A stretch of DNA of 64,000 nt from Bacillus litorisediminis (GCF_022808645.1 NZ_JAKZKT010000009.1:61106-125105), one strand, 5' to 3'. Shown: positions 37,366-46,554, numbered from the stretch's first letter. Translations and numbers: made by a program. The notes: a model not told the origin generated them from the sequence alone.

Positions 37366-37821
37366 ATGGGCTACATAAATAACCTTCGTCAAATAGTAGG
37401 GACCGCTCCTCTTATCATGGCTGGCGCCAATGTCTTGTTGCTTGATGAGAATAATAGATTGCTATTACAGCTTCGTAAGGATAATCATTGCTGGGGTCTT
37501 GCAGGAGGAGCCTTAGAACCAGGGGAAACATTGGAAGAGGCGGCAATGAGAGAGCTATATGAAGAGACAGGTCTGCAAGCCAAAAAGCTAAAACTTTTTC
37601 ATGTTTTTTCCGGGCAAGATTTTTAATATCAATATCCTCACGGGGATGATGTCTACAATGTCATTGCTATATATATATGTAATGAATACGAAGGGACATT
37701 AAAGGCAGAAGCATCTGAAATTTTAGATCTGCAATTTTTTGACCTCAATGAACTGCCTCCCAAGATCAGTCCTCCAGATCAGCTCGTCATTAGAGCTTTT
37801 ATCCATGAATTTATTAGATAA
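37366..37821 (+). pseudogene. NUDIX hydrolase with in-frame stop
   Basis: One frame of 151 codons with a single TAA at 37624-37626. It starts MGYINNLRQIVGTAPLIMAGANVLLLDE, has a NUDIX box GALEPGETLEEAAMRELYEETGL, then GQDF-stop-YQYPHGDDVYNVIAIYICNEYEGTLKAEASEI. A Tyr codon (TAT/TAC) in place of TAA restores the normal product. The NUDIX box itself is intact, but the truncated 86-residue form lacks the C-terminal strands. Closely related to the intact NUDIX gene at 38057. Confidence 0.85.
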
Positions 37822-38025
37822 TTCCTGAAATTATAAATTTTTGAGGAAGCCATTGATTCAATAAAAAAGGATGATGTAAGTGGACTTAAAGGAGGAACTA
37901 ATAAAGTTAAATTTTTCTAGCCTAAATGGTAATGATGACATGTATGTAACGAAACTTCTTTATAATAGCCTAACTTCTGCTTTCTCGACTCCTGATGCTT
38001 TTTTCGGTACATCCCGGCATTGTGC

Positions 38026-38048
38026 TATAATTTGGGAAGAACAGGAGG
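38026..38048 (+). promoter_or_regulatory. Sigma-A -10 and RBS that fix the NUDIX start
   Basis: TATAAT at 38026-38031 (no good -35) lies just before CAGGAGGT (38042-38049). The GTG at 38057 is 8 nt further. The pair shows that translation begins at 38057 and not at the upstream in-frame GTG 37880. Confidence 0.55.
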
Positions 38049-38056
38049 TTTTGGAA

Positions 38057-38521
38057 GTGGGGTATGTTGAAGATTTAAGAAGTTTAGTTGGTAATCGGCC
38101 TTTAATATTAGTCGGGTCGGCAGTAGTTCTAGTCAATTCAAAGGGAAGAATCCTGCTCCAACAAAGGAAATTTCCTAAAGGAAAATGGGGGCTGCCAGGC
38201 GGTCTGATGGAATTAGGAGAATCAACTGAGGATACGGCAAGGCGTGAGGTTTATGAGGAAACTGGTTTAAAAGTCAAAGATCTAAAACTTATAAATGTCT
38301 ATTCTGGTTCAAAGATGTCTACAGCAGAAAATGGGGATGAGTTTTATGTGGTAACCGTAGCCTATTATTCGGAGAACTATGAAGGACAGTTACAAATAAA
38401 TCAAGAAGAATCTATTGACCTCCAATTCTTTGACCCACACGAATTACCGCATTATATGGTTGGAAGTCACCGGTTGATGTTAGAAGAGTTTTTAAAAAAG
38501 TACTATGCCGATAAAAAGTAG
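38057..38521 (+). CDS. NUDIX hydrolase
   Basis: 154 residues from GTG 38057 (VGYVEDLRSLVGNRPLILVGSAVVLVN). NUDIX box GLMELGESTEDTARREVYEETGL is complete with its Glu residues, so it should hydrolyse a nucleoside diphosphate derivative. The frame is open to 37880 upstream, but those 59 codons are not NUDIX-like and precede a promoter. Intact paralogue of the broken gene at 37366. GNAT gene follows after 11 nt. Confidence 0.9.
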   Translation: MGYVEDLRSLVGNRPLILVGSAVVLVNSKGRILLQQRKFPKGKWGLPGGLMELGESTEDTARREVYEETGLKVKDLKLINVYSGSKMSTAENGDEFYVVTVAYYSENYEGQLQINQEESIDLQFFDPHELPHYMVGSHRLMLEEFLKKYYADKK

Positions 38522-38532
38522 GGGATTTTAAA

Positions 38533-39000
38533 ATGCTGAATGTCCAATTAAAGGCTGTGACAAGAGATAACTGGGAAGAAGCTTTACAATTGAGGGTCAG
38601 TAAAGAGCAGGACAATTTTGTCCCTTCAGTAGCTGTTTCACTGGCAAAAGTTTACATAAAGCCTGATGGCGAAAATGTAAACTATATTCCATTTGCAATT
38701 TATGATAACACGAAAATGGTTGGATTTATCATGCATGCCTATGAAGAAGAAACCTCTGATATGTATTGGATCAATGGATTTTTGATTGATGAAAAATACC
38801 AGGGTCAAGGCTATGGAAGAGCGGCCTTAACTGAAATGGTGAAATGGATTGTTCAGCGATTTCCGCAGTGTAAGGAAATTCGATTAACTGTTTTTAAAGA
38901 AAATCAACATGCACAAAATTTGTATAAATGCTTTGGATTTTTACCGACCGGAATTGTCTATGGAGAAGAAGATGTCTGGAGGTTTCCAGTCATTAAATAA
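38533..39000 (+). CDS. BltD/SpeG-like polyamine N-acetyltransferase
   Basis: 155 residues. VTRDNWEEALQLRVSKEQDNFVPSVAVSLAKVY is the distinctive start of diamine/spermidine acetyltransferases (BltD type), with FAIYDNTKMVGFIMHAY, YQGQGYGRAALTEMV (acetyl-CoA loop) and NLYKCFGF. GGGGATTTTAAA upstream. Substrate by family: spermidine or related amines; unproven here. Confidence 0.83.
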   Translation: MLNVQLKAVTRDNWEEALQLRVSKEQDNFVPSVAVSLAKVYIKPDGENVNYIPFAIYDNTKMVGFIMHAYEEETSDMYWINGFLIDEKYQGQGYGRAALTEMVKWIVQRFPQCKEIRLTVFKENQHAQNLYKCFGFLPTGIVYGEEDVWRFPVIK

Positions 39001-39128
39001 TGGTGTCTTATACAATGAAAGGTGTGATAAACATGAATGGGTACTCAAAACATTTCATATCAAAAATTGTAATCGTGAGGGAGATTTTTTATCATAATGA
39101 AGCTCTCTTCAAATAGGAGGAAAATAGA

Positions 39129-39758
39129 TTGCTAAATAAACAAGGCTTTGATTTATGGGCCGATAATTACGATTGAACGGTTCAATTGAGTGAGGAAAAC
39201 GATTCTTATCCGTTTGCTGGCTATAAGCATATATTAAATTTAATTTTTAATGAGGTTATGCAGGAAAAGGAATCGAATGTGCTTGATATCGGGTTTGGAA
39301 CTGGTATTTTGACAGCCAAATTATATGAAAATGGACACAAAATTGTTGGGATTGATTTTTCCTCAAAAATGATAGAAATTGCCAAGCAAAAAATGCCCAA
39401 AGCTACATTAATAGAATGCGATTTTACTAAGGGAATACATAGTTCCATACGGAATAACAAATATGATTTTATTATTAGTACCTATGCCTTACACCATTTA
39501 ACTGATCAGGAAAAAGTAACGTTTATTCAAGAATTGCTCCAATTGCTTTGCGAACGCGGGAAAATTTTAATAGGGGATATTGCTTTCCAGACAAGAAGTC
39601 AGCTAATGGAATGCAGGGAAATGTATTTTTCTCAATGGGATGATGAGGAAGATTATTTTGTATTTGACAAATTAGATGAGTTGCTGAATCCTACGTGTAA
39701 GTTAGAATTTCAGCCTATCTCCCATTGCGGAGGAATAATCGTGATTTCTAAAAAGTAA
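39129..39758 (+). pseudogene. SAM-dependent methyltransferase with in-frame stop
   Basis: TTG 39129 after AGGAGGAAA starts LLNKQGFDLWADNYD, which is stopped by TGA at 39174-39176 and continues in the same frame TVQLSEENDSYPFAGYK. Motif I is VLDIGFGTGILTAKLYENG, then IDFSSKMIEIAK and FIISTYALHHLTDQEK. A CGA-to-TGA change would explain it. The downstream TTG at 39186 could give a 190-residue product with all SAM motifs, so some activity may remain. Confidence 0.8.
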
Positions 39759-39800
39759 TAAGAAAAAGGGATTTGTAATTAGTGTCTCAACTCCCATAAT

Positions 39801-40130
39801 GGTTGCTAAGTTCGGTTAACCGAATTTAAGCTCGTTTAAAAGGTGTTTGAGGTAGGTTAACCGGATTTGAGTTCGTTCTAGGGGTGTGTGAGTTCGGTTA
39901 AATAGTTCTAAGTTTGGTAAAAGGATGCCTGAGTTCGGTTAATAAGTGTCTGAGTTCGCTTAAATCGCTGTCAGTTCGGAAAAACGATTCTAAGTTCTGA
40001 AAAATAGGAGCTATTTAATGAAAATCAGGTAATTTAGCTGTTAGAAAGAGTGCCAAGCTCCGAAATACGGTATACTGAGTCCCGAAACCCGGATACTCGT
40101 TTCTGAAAACTAAATTAAGTTTCAAAAACA
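39801..40130. repeat. Degenerate tandem array with ~20.4-bp period
   Basis: Ten successive copies of a GAGTTCGGTTAA-like core have their key G at 39810, 39830, 39851, 39871, 39892, 39912, 39933, 39954, 39974 and 39994. Steps are 20 or 21 nt (mean 20.4). Weaker cores at 40057, 40079, 40099 and 40119 stay near phase. Between cores the sequence is variable. It fills the gene-free gap before the DinB gene; no reading frame or clear hairpin is present. The same motif and spacing recur at 58.07-58.28 kb. Confidence 0.8.
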
Positions 40131-40213
40131 AGTGCCCAGCAGATCTAAGTACCTTAAAGATTCATAATAAGATTGAAATCAAATACCAACTTATGTTGAA
40201 GAGGTGAATGACA

Positions 40214-40747
40214 TTGTATCAAAGACCTGAAAAAGGTGAATATAACCCTTACTATTCAAATTACATTGGTTTAGTTCCAGAAGGAGATGTAATTGAAATT
40301 CTTAGCAATCAAGTAGAGGATACCATCGCTCTTCTAGAAGGGTTAACGGAAGAACAATCGTCTTTTAAATATGGTCCAGATAAATGGACGATTAAAGAAG
40401 TGATGGGCCATTTAACAGACACAGAAAGGGTCATGGGATACCGAATTCTTTGCATTGCGAGAGGGGAAACTGTTTCACTGCCTGGCTATGATGATCAAGC
40501 ATATGTCAAGAATGCCCCCTTTAATAAATGTTCGATAAAGGAACTTCTAGATCATTTTAAAGTAGTTCGCCAATCAACTGTGGAGCTAATTAAGAGTTTG
40601 GAAAGTGATGCTTGGTTAAGATGCGGCACTGCCAATAATGATAAAGTAAGTGTTCGTGCGCTTGTTAATATTGTAGCAGGTCATGAACTTCACCACCGAA
40701 ATATCATTCAAGAACGGTATTTTGGATCTGAACAATATCCTAAATAA
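40214..40747 (+). CDS. DinB-family protein
   Basis: 177 residues. Four-helix bundle of the DinB_2 type: YQRPEKGEYNPYYSNYIGLVP start, WTIKEVMGHLTDTERVMGYRIL with the first metal His, and AGHELHHRNIIQERY with the other two His. Family members are putative metal-dependent thiol transferases or hydrolases. TTG 40214 preferred (GAGGTG 7 nt upstream, conserved MYQRPE start); ATG 40208 is only 3 nt from the RBS. Confidence 0.88.
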   Translation: MYQRPEKGEYNPYYSNYIGLVPEGDVIEILSNQVEDTIALLEGLTEEQSSFKYGPDKWTIKEVMGHLTDTERVMGYRILCIARGETVSLPGYDDQAYVKNAPFNKCSIKELLDHFKVVRQSTVELIKSLESDAWLRCGTANNDKVSVRALVNIVAGHELHHRNIIQERYFGSEQYPK

Positions 40748-40790
40748 CATAAAATTAATAGGCTCTAATTTTACAAACTACAAAAAATTC

Positions 40791-40888
40791 TCTACTAATA
40801 ATAGATCTATGCTATAATAATGTAACAAACCATTTTCTTTACTGCTATATACCGGAACCTGCTCATTTTGATGGGCGGGTTTTTTTAT
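40791..40888 (+). ncRNA. Possible short RNA: promoter followed directly by terminator
   Basis: TATAAT at 40813-40818 with TCTACT 16 nt upstream, then 38 nt further a hairpin AACCTGCTCA...TGGGCGGGTT (40856-40881) and a T run to 40887. An RNA of about 65 nt would start near 40825. The frame is closed and the 5' leader of the next gene starts later. It may instead be the terminator of the DinB gene plus an unrelated TATAAT. Confidence 0.4.
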
Positions 40889-41021
40889 GTCTATATAAGG
40901 TTTTCCCGACTATTTTAAGGTCTAAATTGTTATTTGATTTATGGGCATAGTCATACACACTTCCATGTCACTATCATTCTCAATAAGATGAATCGTAGAC
41001 ATTTTTTAAGGAGGAATATAA

Positions 41022-41612
41022 GTGAGCAATAATGAACATCTGAGTCTTGATGCAGTTCATAACTATTGGAGGGACCCTAAGGAACCAGGTAACCTTCCAG
41101 AGGCATATATTACACCAATAGAACGAAGCCAATATCTTTACGAACTTATAAAAAAATATGCAGATGTAAATGCTAAAATATTGGAACCGGGATGTAATGT
41201 GGGCAGAAATTTAAATTATCTCCTTGAAAAAGGATATAAAAATCTTGCTGGCATTGAGATTAGTGAAAATGCAGTTAACCTTCTAAAAAGCACTTATCCT
41301 GAGCTAGGTAAAAACGCTGTAATTTATAATGCACCCATAGAAAACATTATTTCGGATTTTGACACTGGAGAATTTGACGTGGTCTTTACAATGGCAGTGT
41401 TTGAACACATTCATTATGAAAGTGATTGGATATTCAATGAAATAGCAAGAATCTCCAATTCATATTTGATTATAGTTGAATCTGAGAATGGCGTTAGCGG
41501 AAGACATTTTCCAAGAAATTACAAGAACCTGTTTGAGCCGATGGGTTTCACGCAAATAGAAGAAAATAGCTTCCTTAATAGGACTGTACGTGTTTTTAAA
41601 AAAATTAAGTAA
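41022..41612 (+). CDS. Class I SAM-dependent methyltransferase
   Basis: 196 residues, GTG start after AAGGAGGAA. ILEPGCNVGRNLNYLLEKGYKNLAGIEISENAV is motif I plus the ribose-binding Glu; FDVVFTMAVFEHIHYESDWIFNEIARISNSYLIIVE covers motifs II-III. YWRDPKEPGNLPEAYITP at the N-terminus is a sub-family mark. Isolated gene with its own terminator; substrate unknown. Confidence 0.82.
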   Translation: MSNNEHLSLDAVHNYWRDPKEPGNLPEAYITPIERSQYLYELIKKYADVNAKILEPGCNVGRNLNYLLEKGYKNLAGIEISENAVNLLKSTYPELGKNAVIYNAPIENIISDFDTGEFDVVFTMAVFEHIHYESDWIFNEIARISNSYLIIVESENGVSGRHFPRNYKNLFEPMGFTQIEENSFLNRTVRVFKKIK

Positions 41613-41748
41613 TTAATTATGGCCAACACTTATTTTATTTCAGGTCCAAATGTAAGTAACTGACTTTTTGGGAGCGCAACATTAGCCTATAACAAACTGA
41701 GAGTAGCAAGCATTCCAATGTAAATTTCAGAGAAAACGAAAAAATAAA

Positions 41749-41795
41749 AAAGCAAGTGAGGACCAACCAACTGTTTGTCTTCACTTGCTTTATTT
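41749..41795. terminator. Bidirectional terminator between methyltransferase and csp
   Basis: AAAGCAAGTGA-GGAC and GTC-TTCACTTGCTTT arms with a T-rich end on the plus side and an A-rich run before it on the other, so it works in both directions. Confidence 0.88.
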
Positions 41796-41836
41796 TAGGG
41801 ACTGATCAGACAGCCCCTTGTAATATAATCATTAGA

Positions 41837-42037
41837 TTATAACTTTACAACGTTAGCAGCTTGTGGTCCGCGAGCACCTTGTTCTACATCGAAAGATACA
41901 TCCTGACCTTCTTCAAGCGATTTGAACCCTTCGCCTTGGATTGCTGAAAAGTGAACGAATACGTCGTCTCCGCCTTCGCGTTGGATGAATCCGAACCCTT
42001 TTTCTGCGTTAAACCATTTTACTTTACCTTTTTCCAT
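41837..42037 (-). CDS. Cold-shock protein (CspB/CspD type)
   Basis: 66 residues, OB fold binding single-stranded nucleic acid. [14 protein letters not shown] is RNP1, DVFVHFSAI is RNP2, and [22 protein letters not shown] completes the family. ATG 42037 after GGAGGCAACAAAA. Long upstream region (to about 42180) is AT-rich, as in csp 5' leaders; no clear structure read from it. Likely RNA chaperone. Confidence 0.95.
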   Translation of the reverse strand: MEKGKVKWFNAEKGFGFIQREGGDDVFVHFSAIQGEGFKSLEEGQDVSFDVEQGARGPQAANVVKL

Positions 42038-42246
42038 TTTTGTTGCCTCCTTGTGTGATTTCCACACATTTGTATTACTATTCTTGCTCTAAATAATATC
42101 CAGGCGAAAAGCTTTGACGCATTTTTTCCTTTCTATACCGAACAAAAATAATTCTTACTTAGAATAGCAGAATTAAGGTAATAAAGCAAGGAATATTACT
42201 TAATGTGCTTGAAACCAAAAGGGATCATTGTATTTTAGCAGCAAAA

Positions 42247-42284
42247 AAATGCAGACGAGCTTTGTGAAGCTCATCTCATTGCAT
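42247..42284 (-). terminator. Terminator of the LSm-like Tyr/Arg-rich gene
   Basis: On the leftward strand, TGCAATGAGATGAGCTT pairs with AAGCTCGTCTGCA through a CACA loop (two small bulges), followed by seven T. Directly after the gene's stop. Confidence 0.75.
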
Positions 42285-42650
42285 TTAATAATAGTATGGG
42301 TACGGATAATAGTAAGGGTATGGGAAGAAAAATGGGAACACAAATACAAAACGCGGGAACCGGCGTCTGCGGAATCGGCGGAATCTTCTTCGGCCATATG
42401 GATATCCCCCATAAACACCAAATTCTCTCATACCTTCAACTTCGGCTTCGTCCACATCTTCAGGAACCAGCATGGTAACCCCTTCATCGTCATAATCTTC
42501 AAGAATTCCTTCCATTTGTGTTCCATCTGACATTTGCCCTATTACATAGAAGTTTCTATATTTTCTGCAAACATCTTCAATATTTCGAAGATCATCTTGA
42601 TGAACTGGCTGTTGTGGCTGCATACCATAATACTGATTGTACATGAACAT
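42285..42650 (-). CDS. LSm-like protein with Arg/Phe/Tyr-rich tail, candidate coat protein
   Basis: 121 residues. N-terminus MFMYNQYYGMQPQQP is Tyr/Gln-rich. Residues about 25-65 (RNFYVIGQMSDGTQMEGILEDYDDEGVTMLV) follow an Sm-fold strand pattern with DGT and EG-I-L. The tail is RRRFRRFRRRR, then a run of Phe, Pro and Tyr. Tyr-rich low-complexity tails and absence of a signal peptide are frequent in spore coat proteins, but this is inference. AGAGGAGGGATGTTC gives a strong RBS. Confidence 0.65.
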   Translation of the reverse strand: MFMYNQYYGMQPQQPVHQDDLRNIEDVCRKYRNFYVIGQMSDGTQMEGILEDYDDEGVTMLVPEDVDEAEVEGMREFGVYGGYPYGRRRFRRFRRRRFPRFVFVFPFFFPYPYYYPYPYYY

Positions 42651-42785
42651 CCCTCCTCTGCAATGTTAGGGTATTCATATTGGAGGATGTATGTAACTTG
42701 TCTTGAGCACTCAATAAGTAAAAAAGAGGGTAAATTCCTAGTGCATAGAAAATAGTATTACGCTTATTCATTTTTGAAAAAAATG

Positions 42786-42816
42786 TCTGATCCAATTGGT
42801 TAGAGTTTGGATCAGA
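42786..42816 (-). terminator. Terminator of the small lipoprotein gene
   Basis: TCTGATCCAA / TTGGATCAGA, perfect 10-bp arms; on the leftward strand the hairpin is followed by CATTTTTTT. Confidence 0.85.
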
Positions 42817-42832
42817 CTATCCATTATTATTC

Positions 42833-42946
42833 TTAGTCGTTAACTTCTCCATCACCGATTTCATCTTCGCCAGGCTCATCACCACAACCAACAACAGAAG
42901 TTGCTATGAATAAAGAAAGCAAGATGACAAAAAGCTTTTTCCACAT
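42833..42946 (-). CDS. Very small lipoprotein
   Basis: 37 residues from ATG 42946 (AAAGGGG upstream). MWKKLFVILLSLFIATSVVGCGDE is a lipoprotein signal with lipobox VVGC; the mature peptide is only about 17 residues and very acidic (DEPGEDEIGDGEVND). Attached to the outer face of the membrane. No family; a real gene is supported by RBS, lipobox and the matching terminator. Confidence 0.65.
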   Translation of the reverse strand: MWKKLFVILLSLFIATSVVGCGDEPGEDEIGDGEVND

Positions 42947-43044
42947 CAGCTGATTACCCCTTTCATAATAAAGTAGTATTTTATAAATTTCCGCTAAATA
43001 GATGATTTTATTCATTTTTTAAGAAGAACAAGGAGTGAAAGAAA

Positions 43045-43581
43045 ATGTTTCCGATTTTAGAAACAGACCGATTGATTTTAAGAGAAGTTAAAGAAGAAGA
43101 TGCCATCACCATTTATTCATATTTTTCAAAGGATGAAGTTACACAATATTATGGACAATCTTCCTTTAAACATATTAATGAAGCTAAAAAATTATTTGAG
43201 TCTTTTAGAAAAACTTTTGAAGATAAAAGAGGGATCAGATGGGGCATCGAGTTAAAGGATTCCAGACAGCTGGTTGGTACAATCTGGTTCCATGCAGCTT
43301 CTGTTATGCATTAACGTGCAGAGGTTGGGTATGAAATTCATCCTGATTATTGGAGAAAGGGGTATGCTTCCGAAGCATTATCCAGTGTCATTACCTATGG
43401 GTTTAATCAGTTGGATCTTGCCCGCATCGGTGCTATTGTTTTTACTGAAAATAAACTATCGCAAAACATGTTAATCAAAAAGGGCTTTGTTCAAGAAGGG
43501 ACGCTGCGAAAGTATATGTATCAAGATGGGCGTTTTCATGACGCATTCCTGTATTCCCTTTTAAATCCAGACTTTTCATAA
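43045..43581 (+). pseudogene. RimJ/RimL-type GNAT with in-frame stop
   Basis: Continuous frame of 178 codons with one TAA at 43312-43314 between SVMH and RAEVGYEIHPDYWRKGYASEALSSVI. The first half (ILETDRLILREVKEEDAITIYSYF) and the second half (acetyl-CoA loop, ENKLSQNMLIKKGFVQEGTLRKYMYQDG) are both well preserved. One base change (Lys/Gln/Glu to stop) explains it. The two halves alone lack a full fold. Confidence 0.87.
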
Positions 43582-43645
43582 TAAAAAAACTAGGTTACTA
43601 TAAAAATAGAAAATTTAACCAACCGATGATGAAAAGAGGCCAAAC

Positions 43646-44173
43646 ATGCAGAATGATGAATTGATTCTTTTAATTTGGCTATTCCCGATTATTTTTGCGA
43701 TTCATGATTTTGAGGAGATTGTGATCGTCGAGAAATGGATTCAAAGAAATAAAGAAGATATCTTAGCTAAGCTTCCAAAGCGTGCAGCTCTGTTTTTTGA
43801 AAATAACTTTGCCATGAAGACTCACCAATTCTCCATCATTGTCTTCTTTGAATTCGTATTAATTTCAATTGCCACTATAATGGTTCACATTTTTGGCTTT
43901 GACGGAGTTAGCAAGTGGTTTTATTTAAGTCTTTTTTCAGTAATGTTTTTCCATGCTTTTACGCATATTGGTCAGGCCGTGTTTCTTCAACGATATGTGA
44001 TTGGATTAATGACCTCTATTTTTCTGTTAATACCTTATGGCGCTTATTTTTACTTTGTATTTATAGATGAAGGGTTACTTCAGCCTGTAGAAATAGGGCT
44101 GAGTCTGATAGTAGGAATCGGATTATTTGCTTTATTTTTTCCGCAATTACATAAAAAGGTCTCTAAGTTATAA
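43646..44173 (+). CDS. HXXEE-domain membrane protein
   Basis: 175 residues with four to five membrane spans. IFAIHDFEEIVIVEKW near the N-terminus is the H-x-x-E-E motif that names this family, and MFFHAFTHIGQAVFLQRY repeats a His-rich spot, suggesting metal binding within the membrane. Function unknown. AGAGGCC upstream of ATG; terminator follows. Confidence 0.82.
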   Translation: MQNDELILLIWLFPIIFAIHDFEEIVIVEKWIQRNKEDILAKLPKRAALFFENNFAMKTHQFSIIVFFEFVLISIATIMVHIFGFDGVSKWFYLSLFSVMFFHAFTHIGQAVFLQRYVIGLMTSIFLLIPYGAYFYFVFIDEGLLQPVEIGLSLIVGIGLFALFFPQLHKKVSKL

Positions 44174-44180
44174 AATAAAA

Positions 44181-44215
44181 GAGTGCTTCGTTCTGATGGC
44201 TCAGTTGAAGCACTC
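44181..44215. terminator. Bidirectional terminator
   Basis: GAGTGCTTC / GAAGCACTC, 9-bp arms, flanked by AAAATAAAA on the left and CATTTTC on the right. It separates the HXXEE gene from the converging coiled-coil gene. Confidence 0.8.
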
Positions 44216-44222
44216 CATTTTC

Positions 44223-44993
44223 CTATGATTCTGTTGGCGTCTTTTGATTGTCGCTCTTTTTTTGTTTTTGTTTCATCATGACAAGAGTTAAAGGCTGTTC
44301 CGAACCTGTTAACAGTTTGTAGAAAAAGGAAGAGGTCAGATTGTAGCTATTTTCAATTTTTTCTGCTAAATGATTGGCCCGCTCAAATAAAATAGAACGG
44401 ATATTGCTAATTTGCCTATATGTTTTTTCAAGCATTGCTTCTTGATTATCAAGCTGATTTATTACACGATTTTGGTTTTGATCTTGTTTTGTCATTTGCT
44501 CGGACATTTGTTTATTAAGTTCGACTAAATCATGGATATTCGTTTGGAGTTGCTGGTTCGCCTCTTTATAAGCGTCCAGCTGAATCACAATCTCTTGATT
44601 GGATTGACTTAATAAGTTAAGTTGTTCCATCATCTTTTGGTTCACATCTTGTTCAATTTTTATCATCTTTTGCAGCTCATGATTGTCATTATTTAAAACA
44701 TGTAACCATTCTCGTGCCTGAACTTCAAATTTTTCGTGCTGCTGCTGACTTTCCTTTAACTCATTCAATTGGTTTGTGACCTCAACCCATTGTTTCGATT
44801 GGTTTTTTGATTGTTTTTGGAAAAGATCCGCAAGCTCTTGAATGGAATGGGCAAGTGATTCATTTATTTTCTTTTGTTGATTTATCATCTCTGAATAATA
44901 ATCTATTTTTAAATACCCTTGATTTGGTTCATCGATATCCCCGTGATGTTTAAACACATCTGGGTGCTTGCCGTTATTGATAAATAACCCCAT
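44223..44993 (-). CDS. Coiled-coil hypothetical protein
   Basis: 256 residues. From about residue 35 to 215 it is an almost unbroken helix rich in Gln, Asn, Glu and Leu with heptad spacing (coiled coil). The N-terminal GLFINNGKHPDVFKHHGDID is conserved-looking. No membrane span, no enzymatic motif. It may be a structural or scaffold protein. AAGGAAGTG upstream of ATG. The 270-bp gap on its right shows no convincing gene. Confidence 0.7.
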   Translation of the reverse strand: MGLFINNGKHPDVFKHHGDIDEPNQGYLKIDYYSEMINQQKKINESLAHSIQELADLFQKQSKNQSKQWVEVTNQLNELKESQQQHEKFEVQAREWLHVLNNDNHELQKMIKIEQDVNQKMMEQLNLLSQSNQEIVIQLDAYKEANQQLQTNIHDLVELNKQMSEQMTKQDQNQNRVINQLDNQEAMLEKTYRQISNIRSILFERANHLAEKIENSYNLTSSFFYKLLTGSEQPLTLVMMKQKQKKSDNQKTPTES

Positions 44994-45265
44994 CTAAGTT
45001 CACTTCCTTTGCCTAATATGCTCATATATCATATGCGTGACAGCTGCTTTAGGGGACAGATGCTGATAAAAATCAAAAAGGTATCTTTTAGGAGGTATAT
45101 CATCAAAAATCCGGGATGAAAAAAATGAATTTTTTTCTTGGTAATGAGTGGAAAGAATGGGAATACCGTGATTGCTGTTAATGAATACAAAAGTAGTTCT
45201 AATAAATACATATAAATATTTCTTGAAAAGATATTTTACTTTTTTTGATTAAGGAGACAGTTCAA

Positions 45266-46540
45266 ATGTCAAAATATGAATCTATCTTTCACGATGTTAT
45301 TTCTATTACACACCATGACTATGCAGGATATTTAGATAAAAATGGTTGGGATCAGCCAGAACTGTTTTTAATGAAAATTAAAGAGTTAGAGCTACAAAAT
45401 AAACTCACCCCCTCATTATTTGCAGAAATCGTTCAAGATTATTTGGTAGATTTTAAAGACAATCATATGTTTTTTAAATTTCGTACAAATAAAGATCAAA
45501 AACAACTCGATAATGGGTTCAAGGTAAGAAGATTTAATCAAAAGTTATACATAACAGAGGTTATTAGTGAACGAAGGATAAACATAGGTGATGCAATTGT
45601 ATCATTAAATCAGATCCCCATTCTTGAATTAAGAGAAAAACATAAGCGTATATTATCTGAAAATAGTTCAGAAAGAGAAAACTGGAAACCTGTTGTTAAA
45701 CAATATTCAATGGCTGAGGTCGAAACAAAAGAAGGAAACAGAACATATCTGAACTTGAAACAATATGAAAAAGCCACGTACCGTCCAAAATATCGAGTTG
45801 AACAAATAAAAGAAGGAATAATATTAATCACCATAACTGATTTTATGAATCCAGATCAAATTGAAAAATTGGTGCAAGATTTTAGAAATGATCTTGACCA
45901 AAGTAAAGCACTCATTATTGATGTAAGAATCAATAAAGGAGGAAGTGATTCCTCATTTTACTGTTTATTGCCATATATATTTGATGAAAGTGCCATTGAT
46001 CTTTCTAAAATCGATTTTAAAGTCTTCTACAATTGCACTGAACGGAATTACAAGCTTATTATGAAAGATTTTCAAAACTCATTAGAAAGTATAGAGAGTG
46101 AAACTTATAGGGAAGTTGTGAAGTTAATTGTTCGTGAATGGAATCGCAATAAAGGGAAAGGCTTTGTTCAATTTGATTTTGCAGAGCTCAAAAATAACAC
46201 AGTCATAAATGGCCGGAAAAACCCCAAACAGGTAATTGTTTTATCAGATGTTTATTGCGGGAGTGCTGGCGATTCTTTCGTAGAAATATGTAAAATGTCT
46301 CCAAAAGTCAAGGTCATTGGCAGACCAACAGCTGGATTAAATGATTATGCCAATCTTACAGTGATGTCTTGGGATGATATGTTTGAACTTTGGTACCCAA
46401 CTTCAAAGTTATCAATTGTTGATGAAGGGAAGGGGATGTCGGGTAAAGGGATCCAGCCTGACATCTATATCGCATGGACCCCAGAACATCTTACGAAGGA
46501 TGTAGATTTAGAGTTTGCTTTATCTATGATAGAGAAATGA
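45266..46540 (+). CDS. S41-family (C-terminal processing) peptidase
   Basis: 424 residues from ATG 45266 (AAGGAGACA 7 nt upstream). An N-terminal helical part is followed by a PDZ-like region (INIGDAIVSLNQIPILELREKH), then the tail-specific protease fold: LIIDVRINKGGSDSS, VIVLSDVYCGSAGDSFVEICK with the nucleophile Ser, and VIGRPTAGLNDYANL. GKGIQPDIYI closes the domain. No signal peptide, so it is cytosolic. Target unknown. Confidence 0.83.
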   Translation: MSKYESIFHDVISITHHDYAGYLDKNGWDQPELFLMKIKELELQNKLTPSLFAEIVQDYLVDFKDNHMFFKFRTNKDQKQLDNGFKVRRFNQKLYITEVISERRINIGDAIVSLNQIPILELREKHKRILSENSSERENWKPVVKQYSMAEVETKEGNRTYLNLKQYEKATYRPKYRVEQIKEGIILITITDFMNPDQIEKLVQDFRNDLDQSKALIIDVRINKGGSDSSFYCLLPYIFDESAIDLSKIDFKVFYNCTERNYKLIMKDFQNSLESIESETYREVVKLIVREWNRNKGKGFVQFDFAELKNNTVINGRKNPKQVIVLSDVYCGSAGDSFVEICKMSPKVKVIGRPTAGLNDYANLTVMSWDDMFELWYPTSKLSIVDEGKGMSGKGIQPDIYIAWTPEHLTKDVDLEFALSMIEK

Positions 46541-46554
46541 ACAGGAGGGAATGT

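Noticed and set aside
37880..38056. N-terminal extension of the NUDIX gene
   Set aside because: A promoter, RBS and GTG at 38057 fit the family length; the upstream codons do not look like protein of this family.
39801..40130. CRISPR array
   Set aside because: Repeat cores are only about 12 bp and degenerate, spacing is 20-21 nt in total, and no cas gene is in the window.
42228..42530. 100-codon rightward frame over the LSm-like gene
   Set aside because: Opposite strand of a gene with good RBS and terminator; low-complexity composition makes a long shadow frame.
45029..45211. 60-codon leftward hydrophobic frame
   Set aside because: No RBS, AT-rich gap, no family; chance frame.
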